A stretch of 20,523 nt of DNA. Source: Paenibacillus sp. (GTDB lineage Bacteria > Bacillota > Bacilli > Paenibacillales > NBRC-103111). Below the pieces are notes generated by a model. The model saw only the letters and a list, made by a program, of their open reading frames with translations, was not told the DNA's origin and did no database searches. Shown piece by piece: positions 7,381-13,837 of the stretch (position 1 is its first letter; each line of letters begins with the position of its first letter). The translations under genes were made by a program, and so were the position numbers. The DNA is taken from positions 1 through 20,523 of the forward strand of contig JARBUQ010000013.1 in NCBI GenBank assembly GCA_029239545.1. The letters are read 5' to 3'.

Positions 7381-8526
7381 TTATTCTTGGTTGCGACGTG
7401 GAGGCAGAGGGCCCATGTATTGCAAAAGCGCGCATTCGATACGGGCATTAAACAGCTTGCGCTTCTTGTCGGCAGGACGGCCGAAGTAATGCTCGAATTG
7501 TTTGCTCGGGCTCAAGATGAATGCTGACCATGTGTCCAATCGTTTATAGATCGAGCCCAGCTGTCGAATGACCTGCTGCACCTCATCCGCCGTACCGATA
7601 CGCTCTCCGTAAGGCGGGTTCGTGATAATACAGCCGTAGTCGCCCTGCGGCTGCCATTTGCCCACAGGAGTCTCGTAGAACGAGATCTCCTTGGCCAAGC
7701 CGGCGCCTTTGGCGGCGGCCAGTGCAACCTCGATCGCTTCGCGGTCGATGTCAGAGCCGACGATCTCGAGCGGCTCGTCGTCGCGCACAAGATCATACGC
7801 CTCTTCACGCGCTTGCTCCCACAGTTCCTGTGGAATCACGTCCCACGCTTCGGCGTCGAAGGTGCGCCGCAGTCCCGGCGCCAAGTTCCAACCGATCATC
7901 GCTGCCTCGATCGGTATCGTTCCCGACCCGCAGAACGGGTCGTGCAAGGGCCTGCCCGGCCGCCAGCGGCTCAACAGCACCATGGCAGCAGCCATGGTTT
8001 CTTTGATCGGCGCCTCCGTTACAAGCTTGCGGTAGCCGCGCTTATGCAGCCCTATCCCGCTCGTGTCGAGCGTAAGAGTAGCGATATCGTTCAATAAAGA
8101 TACTTCGATTACATAGAGCGGTCCATCTTCGGGGAACCACTCTGTGTTGTAACGAAGCTTCATTTTCTCAACAATAGCCTTCTTAACAATGCCTTGACAG
8201 GCGGGTACGCTGGATAATTGCGATTTGTGGGAACGTCCGTTAACTGGAAATTCTGCATCTCCGGGTATCCAGTCCGGCCATGGCAGAGCCTTGGTCCCTT
8301 CGAACAGCTCATCGAATGTAGTAGCCTTGAATTCTCCTAATTTAACTAACACCCGATCGGCGGTTCGCAGCCACAGATTCGAGCGGCATATCCCAAGCGC
8401 ATCGGACCAATATGAAATTCTGCCGTTCTCCACACTGACATCGGTATATCCAAGCTCTCTTACTTCACGTGCAACTACGGCTTCCAGACCCATAGGGGCT
8501 GTAGCCACTAACTGAATTCGATCCAT
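7381..8526 (-). CDS. THUMP-domain class I SAM-dependent RNA methyltransferase (RlmL/YpsC-like)
   Basis: This family methylates the N2 of guanosine in ribosomal or transfer RNA; E. coli RlmL and B. subtilis YpsC are relatives. In 381 residues there is an N-terminal ferredoxin-like/THUMP region (about 1-160, beginning MDRIQLVATAPMGLEAVVARE), then the Rossmann methyltransferase domain with SAM motif I DPFCGSGTIPIEAA (196-209), the acidic ribose-binding strand VGSDIDREAIEVA (about 256-268) and the catalytic NPPYGERIG motif (303-311). The ATG at 8526 matches the usual family start. A TTG one codon earlier (8529) is also possible and stands closer (9 bases) to the GGAG at 8539-8542, so either start could be used. 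A near-consensus promoter lies upstream. Confidence 0.92.
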   Translation of the reverse strand: MDRIQLVATAPMGLEAVVAREVRELGYTDVSVENGRISYWSDALGICRSNLWLRTADRVLVKLGEFKATTFDELFEGTKALPWPDWIPGDAEFPVNGRSHKSQLSSVPACQGIVKKAIVEKMKLRYNTEWFPEDGPLYVIEVSLLNDIATLTLDTSGIGLHKRGYRKLVTEAPIKETMAAAMVLLSRWRPGRPLHDPFCGSGTIPIEAAMIGWNLAPGLRRTFDAEAWDVIPQELWEQAREEAYDLVRDDEPLEIVGSDIDREAIEVALAAAKGAGLAKEISFYETPVGKWQPQGDYGCIITNPPYGERIGTADEVQQVIRQLGSIYKRLDTWSAFILSPSKQFEHYFGRPADKKRKLFNARIECALLQYMGPLPPRRNQE

Positions 8527-8582
8527 CAAATTGATTCACTCCGTTTATGGTTTGCCTTCCGCTATCGGAAATCATACAATTA

Positions 8583-8611
8583 AGTATAGGCGAAACCGCA
8601 AAGCGTTACAA
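8583..8611 (-). promoter_or_regulatory. Sigma-A promoter of the THUMP methyltransferase
   Basis: On the minus strand, TTGTAA (8611-8606) is followed after exactly 17 bases by TATACT (8588-8583), about 57 bases before the start codon. The hexamers differ from consensus by two bases and one base. Confidence 0.75.
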
Positions 8612-8669
8612 ATAAAAAGGATTTGAAAGCGTTAAGCATACAATAGAGTGAAGAAGAGGTGTCGGACAA

Positions 8670-9311
8670 ATGAGTGAAGTGTTGATGACAACGGAGCAGT
8701 ATGCGGAGAGCTTGTACGAGGAAGATGCGGACCTGCAGAGGGTAATTGAAGGCATACGCGCAAAAGGGATGCCAGAGATCTCGATTGCTCCTGGATATGG
8801 AAGGCTGCTTACGCTTTTGGTACGGATGAGCGGTGCTAAGCGGATTCTTGAGATAGGGGCTTTGGGTGGTTATAGTGGCATTTGCTTAGCCAGAGGGTTG
8901 GGTCAAGAGGGAAGGCTCGTATCGCTGGAGCTAAAGGAGGAGTTTGCTGCTGCAGCCAAACAGCATGTTGCGGAAGCGGGACTGGGAGACAAGGTGGAAT
9001 ATCGCATTGGAGAAGCGCTTGACAGCTTGGATCAGCTCGAGCAGGAAGGGGCGCGATTCGATTTCTATTTCATCGATGCGGACAAAGGCAATTATGTGAA
9101 TTACCTCGAGCATGCGATTCGACTTGCCAACCCTGGAGCGGTCATTGTTGGAGATAATGCTTTAATGCGCGGACGTGTCATGGATCCTAAGGCGACCTCA
9201 AATTCCGTTCTGATTATGCGTCAATTCAATCAGATGATGGCCTCTGATCCCCGGCTGGAGAGCACCTTGCTGCCCGCTTACGACGGTCTCTGTGTGGCCA
9301 GAGTGAAGTGA
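8670..9311 (+). CDS. O-methyltransferase of the catechol/caffeoyl-CoA OMT family
   Basis: This is a cytoplasmic, divalent-metal-dependent SAM methyltransferase (PF01596-type). Family members act on small phenolics or, in B. subtilis TrmR, on tRNA hydroxyuridine, so the substrate is open; the TrmR-like role is the likelier one for a Bacillales housekeeping copy. The 213 residues show SAM motif I ILEIGALGGYSG (about 59-70) and the metal site DADK (Asp136, Asp138) with Asp162-Asn163 in VGDNALMRG. Length is normal for the family. The ATG at 8670 has AGAGGTG about 9 bases upstream. It is divergent from the THUMP methyltransferase across a 143-base gap, which places two probable RNA-modification genes back to back. 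No clear promoter was found on this strand. Confidence 0.88.
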   Translation: MSEVLMTTEQYAESLYEEDADLQRVIEGIRAKGMPEISIAPGYGRLLTLLVRMSGAKRILEIGALGGYSGICLARGLGQEGRLVSLELKEEFAAAAKQHVAEAGLGDKVEYRIGEALDSLDQLEQEGARFDFYFIDADKGNYVNYLEHAIRLANPGAVIVGDNALMRGRVMDPKATSNSVLIMRQFNQMMASDPRLESTLLPAYDGLCVARVK

Positions 9312-9375
9312 TTTTGGACTTGCTGCTTAACTCTTATCGCTTGCTTGTATACAACAAATCTAGGAGGATTTTCTA

Positions 9376-9993
9376 ATGACTGAAATCAAGAAACCGGCAA
9401 GTTCAACTAGAAACAGCAGCAGTAGGATAAAAGAGCAGCAAGAGTCTTATGGTGGAAACAATAACGAGTCTTATATAGAAGAGCGTTATGAAATCATTGA
9501 AGGAATTCGTTATGATATGAAGCCTTCGCCTATTTTGGGCCATCAATTGCTTGTGACGGGGTTGTGGAATGGCTTGAATCAAACGTGTCAAATGGATGGT
9601 ATCGTAGTCGTAGCTCCCATGGATGTTCATCTCGATGAAGAGAATGTGGTGCAGCCGGATGTGATCTTTATTTCGAACGAGAATAGCTCAATCATTGTAA
9701 ATCAGCGTATTCATGGGGCTCCGAACCTGCTTGTTGAGATTTTATCGAAGAGCTCCGGCACACATGATAAAATTCGCAAGAAAGAGCTGTATGCCAAATT
9801 CGCTGTACCCGAGTATTGGATCGTAGATCCGCTTCACCATCTGATTGATCAATTCCTCTTGGTTAACAAGGAGTACCATCTGCACAGAACATATGGGGAA
9901 GCCGATACTTTGACTACAGACACGATTCCTTGTATTTCAATCGATCTTGCCCGGTTGTTCGGCGCTATTGCCCGCTTCCAAACTCTGGATTAG
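9376..9993 (+). CDS. Uma2-family (DUF820) restriction-endonuclease-fold protein
   Basis: Uma2 proteins have a PD-(D/E)XK-type fold and are abundant in cyanobacteria and common in other bacteria; their biological role is poorly defined. The 205-residue product has a polar, low-complexity N-terminus (about 1-33) and then the domain: YEIIEGIRYDM, the His in ILGHQLL (56), QPDVIFI with Asp95, LLVEILS with Glu121 and KIRKKELYAKFAVPEYWIVDP with Lys135 or Lys136. The catalytic Asp, Glu and Lys positions therefore look intact. The ATG at 9376 has a textbook AGGAGG (9362-9367) 8 bases upstream. It stands alone, 64 bases after the O-methyltransferase, with no methylase, antitoxin or transposase next to it. 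Confidence 0.85.
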   Translation: MTEIKKPASSTRNSSSRIKEQQESYGGNNNESYIEERYEIIEGIRYDMKPSPILGHQLLVTGLWNGLNQTCQMDGIVVVAPMDVHLDEENVVQPDVIFISNENSSIIVNQRIHGAPNLLVEILSKSSGTHDKIRKKELYAKFAVPEYWIVDPLHHLIDQFLLVNKEYHLHRTYGEADTLTTDTIPCISIDLARLFGAIARFQTLD

Positions 9994-10006
9994 GTTGAAT
10001 TTCTTG

Positions 10007-10071
10007 ATACTCCTGAGTATTCAGACCGGATAACAGACAGTTCTGTAATGGAAATGAAATGTATTTTTCAT
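10007..10071. repeat. Three short hairpins in a row downstream of the Uma2 gene
   Basis: ATACTC/GAGTAT (10007-10020), ACAGA/TCTGT with a 4-base loop (10033-10046) and ATGAAA/TTTCAT with a 6-base loop (10054-10071) follow one another directly, ahead of the strong stem at 10135-10159. The third is followed by a T-rich tract and could be a weak terminator for the Uma2 gene. Confidence 0.45.
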
Positions 10072-10134
10072 CTTATTTTAAGAAACAACCCTTATAATAG
10101 GTCTCAACCCCCTTTTTATTATATAAACCTTGAA

Positions 10135-10159
10135 GACCCGCAGCCATTGGCTGCGGGTC
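10135..10159. terminator. Strong stem-loop between convergent genes, probable bidirectional terminator
   Basis: An 11-bp perfect stem, GACCCGCAGCC (10135-10145) with GGCTGCGGGTC (10149-10159), has a 3-base loop. It lies between the 3' ends of the Uma2 gene and the GH4 gene. The tails are only moderately T-rich on both strands. Confidence 0.75.
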
Positions 10160-10186
10160 GCTTTCTGTGTATAAACCTGTCTCAGA

Positions 10187-11659
10187 TCAGGAATCTTTGT
10201 ATCCGACTGACAGCCTGCTGACGGCTGGAGCAGCTTCGCCTCTATTCGAGAGAGCGGGAGGCAGCCAGTCTCCGGCTTGTCTGGGGAATCTGTAAGCCCC
10301 CTCTGCGGGCTGTGGAATATCGTTCCAACGTTTATTCTCCCCGTTGAATTGCGGCATCCAAGGAGATAATGCCTCAAACATTTCGTCACACATCCTCCAT
10401 ACCTCATCTGTGGTACACACAGCTGCGGTAAGCGGGTCATGGAGGATGGCTTGCTTGACCAGCTCGCGGTTGCCGGTCAAGGCTGCTTCCACAGCCATCT
10501 CCTGGACGCTTATGCTTGCACGGCAGGTGGCAGCGGGTGCCATTGGCAGCTTGCCGATCCAGCCTGTCTGGATGCCGTTCCTGTCGACATAACAAGGGAT
10601 CTCGATCGTACAGCCATCCGGCAAATTCGTAAGGTGGCCGCGGTTCTCGATATTGAAGTGCCCGCGATATGCTCTTCCGGTCTCAAGCGCTTCAATGATG
10701 TAAGAGCCGTGCTCATCAGAGCGATCCCCGAGCTTGATATATTCTTCTTCTCCGTTCAGCCACTTCGGTATCATATCCTGGTAATCGTCCGTTCTGGATA
10801 AACAATGGTTCAAGTAACCTGCGGTTTCGCCGCCGATCCAGGAGCCGGTGTAAATCCACTTGTCAATCTCGTCCTTTCTCTTGCGGTACCAAGGCAAATA
10901 TTCACTGAGATGTCCGTTGGATTCTGTCGAGTAGTAACCGAATCTACGCAGCACATCAATCCGGCAGGGCTCACTCTTGGAAAGCTCCGGATGGTTCTCG
11001 AATGCTTCGAGCAGGTAGGGAAGCATATCCTTGCCCTTATGTGTGACCTGGATATACCAAGTCTGATGGTTGATGCCTGCACAGATGAAGTCGACTTCAT
11101 TCTGCGGCAGTCCAAGCGCCGCGGCTATTTGTCTATGGCCACCCTGAACGCCATGACATAATCCGACGGTCCGAATACCGCCAGCGCGGCGTAGAGCCCA
11201 GGTGTTCATCGCCATAGGATTGGAGTAATTTAGGAGCAGGGCGTCAGGCGCAAGCTCCCGCATATCGGCAGCAATACCAAGCAGCACCGGTATGGTGCGC
11301 ATGGCGAAGAATACTCCACCAGGCCCGAGCGTGTCTCCTACGCATTGATCAACACCATATTTGAGCGGAATCTCAACATCATGACGAAAAGCTTCCAGAC
11401 CTCCCACCCTAGCTGTACAAATTACATAATCGGCTCCTCGAATCGCTTCTCGCTGGTCTGTAGTTGCTATGATCGCAGCTGGTAAAGAATTGACTTCAAT
11501 TAATTTGCGGCATAGCTTGGATATGCTGTTCAGGTTTTCTTCGTGAATGTCCATGAGGCGAAATTCAGTATCGCGAAACTCCTCCACCGCCAGAATATCC
11601 ATCATCAGTCTGCGAGTAAAGCCGATGCTTCCGGCCCCTATCATTGCTATTTTCAACAT
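10187..11659 (-). CDS. Glycoside hydrolase family 4 alpha-galactosidase (MelA-like)
   Basis: GH4 enzymes hydrolyse alpha-glycosides by an unusual NAD+- and Mn2+-dependent redox mechanism in the cytoplasm. The 490-residue product has the NAD-binding motif GAGSIGFT (8-15), NYSNPMAMNTWAL (144-156) and the metal/catalytic motifs CHGVQG (Cys168, His169) and GINHQTW (Asn197, His198), all as in MelA-type alpha-galactosidases. An alpha-glucosidase or alpha-galacturonidase activity is possible. The ATG at 11659 is chosen over a TTG two codons earlier because an AGGG ribosome site stands 7 bases before it. The C-terminus carries about 45 residues beyond the usual family end (from GENKRW on), rich in Pro, Arg and Ala. 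It is divergent from an AraC-type gene, which is its probable regulator. Confidence 0.9.
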   Translation of the reverse strand: MLKIAMIGAGSIGFTRRLMMDILAVEEFRDTEFRLMDIHEENLNSISKLCRKLIEVNSLPAAIIATTDQREAIRGADYVICTARVGGLEAFRHDVEIPLKYGVDQCVGDTLGPGGVFFAMRTIPVLLGIAADMRELAPDALLLNYSNPMAMNTWALRRAGGIRTVGLCHGVQGGHRQIAAALGLPQNEVDFICAGINHQTWYIQVTHKGKDMLPYLLEAFENHPELSKSEPCRIDVLRRFGYYSTESNGHLSEYLPWYRKRKDEIDKWIYTGSWIGGETAGYLNHCLSRTDDYQDMIPKWLNGEEEYIKLGDRSDEHGSYIIEALETGRAYRGHFNIENRGHLTNLPDGCTIEIPCYVDRNGIQTGWIGKLPMAPAATCRASISVQEMAVEAALTGNRELVKQAILHDPLTAAVCTTDEVWRMCDEMFEALSPWMPQFNGENKRWNDIPQPAEGAYRFPRQAGDWLPPALSNRGEAAPAVSRLSVGYKDS

Positions 11660-11825
11660 GTTCAATCCCTGCTTTCTGTTCGAAAATAGATGCTTCTGTT
11701 CAATATTGCTGCTAAAATATGCGTATTTTCACGTTGCGGGTTGTATGGTAAGCTTTCTATATCAAGATTAGACTAGGGAAGACGACATATCAACGATAAT
11801 CCTATGCCACCAGGAGGGTAATTAA
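11660..11825. promoter_or_regulatory. Divergent control region between the GH4 and AraC genes, with a 16-bp palindrome
   Basis: The 166-base gap serves both genes. It contains AAAATATGCGTATTTT (11714-11729), whose arms AAAATA/TATTTT are perfect. Its position about 55 bases before the GH4 start and 97 before the AraC start fits an operator. It also resembles a loose catabolite-repression site on the minus strand. I could not assign -35/-10 pairs with confidence. Confidence 0.45.
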
Positions 11826-12722
11826 TTGCTGCACAAACATAACCTGGATTCATACGGCTCTTTTGGCTTTGTGTTCTCTGATCCCGCTCCAAGTCTGGGC
11901 ATTCAGCTTCGGTCTGTCGGGTGGGAGAAGCAGACTTCGACGGATTACAACTGGGATGGAATGAAGCGAAGAGAGACCCAAACCTTGCTGTTTCAATATA
12001 CGTTGAACGGTTGCGGGGAGATGGAGCTTCCCGACCGAACGATTCAGTTGGAGCGTGAGCAGGCACTGCTGGTGCGGATTCCTGGGGAACATCGTTATTA
12101 TCTCCCGGAGCAGAGCAGCAGTTGGGAGTTTGTTTATATGATGATAAGGGGGAGTGCTATTCCTGAATTGTGGCCCCAGCTTGAGCTTGATTCTACTGCA
12201 GGCGTGCACAGATTTGCCCTGGATCATCCCCTGATCAAATTTCTCATCCATGCGTATAAGCAGGCAGCCAATCGAACTATTGTTGACAGTTATCAGGCCT
12301 CAGCGATCGCCTATCAATTTATGATGGAGCTGTTGCGCTCGGATTTCTCATATTCGGAACAGCAGGAGGGGGCGGCGGATCGTATTCAGCTTGCCATCGA
12401 TTACATGCAGGAGCATTACGCGGAGTTGAATGGATTAGAGGATATTGGTCAGTCGGCAGGTTTGTCCAAGTATCATTTCACCCGCTTGTTCCACAAGACA
12501 ACTGGGCTTACTCCAATTCAATATTTGACCAATGTCCGAATGGAGAAATCTGCAGAGCTGCTCAGGTTTACGGAATGGTCTGTCGAGGATATCGCCCGAA
12601 TGATTGGATATGCCAATGGCAACTATTTTTGCAAAATATTTCGAAAGCGCACGGGTTTGTCCCCTGGTGAATTCCGCAGCGGGAAGGACTCGGCCTCTGT
12701 TGATTATTTGACGTTTAGGTAA
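11826..12722 (+). CDS. AraC/XylS-family transcriptional regulator
   Basis: This is a cytoplasmic activator-type regulator, 298 residues long, normal for the family. The N-terminal half (about 1-150) looks like the cupin-type effector-binding domain (FQYTLNGCGEMELPDRTIQLEREQALLVRIPGEHRYYL). The C-terminal 100 residues hold the two helix-turn-helix motifs (LEDIGQSAGLSKYHFTRLFH and VEDIARMIGYANGNYFCKIFRK) with the conserved GLSPGEFR end. The start is a TTG at 11826: AGGAGGG (11812-11818) stands 7 bases upstream, and the next in-frame Met is about 45 residues later inside the domain. Being divergent from the GH4 gene, it most likely controls alpha-galactoside use. It lacks the binding-protein-like domain of siderophore regulators such as Btr, so a link to the iron genes downstream is unlikely. 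Confidence 0.9.
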   Translation: MLHKHNLDSYGSFGFVFSDPAPSLGIQLRSVGWEKQTSTDYNWDGMKRRETQTLLFQYTLNGCGEMELPDRTIQLEREQALLVRIPGEHRYYLPEQSSSWEFVYMMIRGSAIPELWPQLELDSTAGVHRFALDHPLIKFLIHAYKQAANRTIVDSYQASAIAYQFMMELLRSDFSYSEQQEGAADRIQLAIDYMQEHYAELNGLEDIGQSAGLSKYHFTRLFHKTTGLTPIQYLTNVRMEKSAELLRFTEWSVEDIARMIGYANGNYFCKIFRKRTGLSPGEFRSGKDSASVDYLTFR

Positions 12723-12736
12723 AATAAGCTTAACAA

Positions 12737-12765
12737 TTGACAATGATTCTCATCATCAATATAAT
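12737..12765 (+). promoter_or_regulatory. Consensus sigma-A promoter overlapped by a Fur box
   Basis: TTGACA (12737-12742) and TATAAT (12760-12765) are both perfect consensus hexamers with a 17-base spacer. The spacer is occupied by GACAATGATTCTCATCATC (12739-12757), which matches the classical 19-bp Fur box GATAATGATAATCATTATC at 15 of 19 positions. Fur with Fe2+ would block RNA polymerase directly, giving expression only when iron is scarce. Confidence 0.92.
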
Positions 12766-12811
12766 GAATGATGGTAAGAACTTATGTAAATTAAATGGGG
12801 GAATTGTTGTT

Positions 12812-13837
12812 ATGTCATCAATATTCAAATCCGTCTCACTAGTACTTACACTTGCGCTTGTGTTTGTAACAGGCTGCGCGAACAAAACGGATGATACCAA
12901 GCAATCCGGAGCATCCGCTACTCCATCTTCATCGCCTTCCGCGTCGGCTAGCCCAACTCCGGCTGCTTCCAAGTCGATTAAGCACGCAGGAGGAACGACA
13001 GAACTAAAAACGACTCCTAAGAAAGTTGTTGCTCTTGAATGGGTTTATGCAGAAGATGTTTTGGCTCTTGGAGTTCAACCAGTAGGAGTTGCTGATATAA
13101 CGGGGTACAAAAGCTGGGTGAATATCAAAACTGTACTAGGAGCAGATGTTGTTGATGTAGGTACGCGCCAAGAACCGAGCCTGGAGAAAATCGCCAGCTT
13201 GAAACCGGATCTTATCATCGGAGTCAGCTTCCGTCATAAGGCGATTTATGACAAGCTGACTGCTATAGCTCCTACGGTATTATTCGAGCCTTACCCGGCT
13301 GAAGGTCAAGGCAGTCAGTATCAGGAGATGGAAGAGACATTAAAGACAATCGCTAATGCACTGGACAAGAAGAGCGAGGGTGAAACTGTTCTTAAAAATA
13401 TGAATGCTGCTTTTACTAAGGCTGCTGACAAGCTGAAGGCGGCGAAGAAGGACGGCTCTGAATTTGCATTGGCACAAGCTTTTACGTCCAAGGATATACC
13501 AGCTATCAGAATTTTTACAAACCAGTCCATGGCAGCAGAGATTCTCCAGAAGATTGGATTGAAGAATGCTTTCCAATCGACCAAATTCGAGGTTTATGGT
13601 TACTCCGAGAGCACTGTAGAGGCTCTTCCGGCCATACAAAAAGCAAACTTTCTGTATGTGGTGAATGACAAAGACAATATTTTTACGAACCAGTTGAAGG
13701 ATAATCCTGTTTGGAAGGGTCTCGCGTTCGTCAAAGAAAATCGGACCTATTCCTTAGGCGGCGGCACATGGTTGTTTGGTGGTCCTCTATCAGCAGAAGT
13801 ATTCGCAACTCAAACAGCTGATCTGTTAACAAAATGA
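12812..13837 (+). CDS. Iron-siderophore ABC transporter substrate-binding lipoprotein
   Basis: This lipoprotein would catch a ferric siderophore outside the membrane and deliver it to the permease encoded next. The 341-residue product has a signal peptide with lipobox VTGC (lipidated Cys22), a Ser/Pro/Ala-rich spacer (about 30-58) and a class III periplasmic-binding-protein (FecB/FhuD-type, PF01497) fold starting near TPKKVVALEWVYAEDVLALGVQPVGVADI and including LEKIASLKPDLIIG. The ATG at 12812 is chosen because it starts the signal peptide and has GGGGG 10 bases upstream; the same frame is open back to 12737, but that stretch is the promoter. Its stop overlaps the permease start by 4 bases. 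The siderophore class cannot be told from the sequence. Confidence 0.92.
   Translation: MSSIFKSVSLVLTLALVFVTGCANKTDDTKQSGASATPSSSPSASASPTPAASKSIKHAGGTTELKTTPKKVVALEWVYAEDVLALGVQPVGVADITGYKSWVNIKTVLGADVVDVGTRQEPSLEKIASLKPDLIIGVSFRHKAIYDKLTAIAPTVLFEPYPAEGQGSQYQEMEETLKTIANALDKKSEGETVLKNMNAAFTKAADKLKAAKKDGSEFALAQAFTSKDIPAIRIFTNQSMAAEILQKIGLKNAFQSTKFEVYGYSESTVEALPAIQKANFLYVVNDKDNIFTNQLKDNPVWKGLAFVKENRTYSLGGGTWLFGGPLSAEVFATQTADLLTK

Noticed and set aside
7292..7489. Plus-strand open frame of 65 codons over the end of the THUMP methyltransferase
   Set aside because: Shadow of the methyltransferase C-terminus and the GC-rich hairpins; no ribosome site.
8573..8644. Two CATACAAT motifs (8573-8580 and 8637-8644) resembling sporulation sigma-E/K -10 elements before the O-methyltransferase
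   Set aside because: No matching -35 element at the required distance for either copy.
12737..12811. Longer N-terminus for the siderophore-binding lipoprotein from an upstream TTG
   Set aside because: The TTG is part of the -35 hexamer; translation must start after the promoter, and the signal peptide begins at the ATG at 12812.
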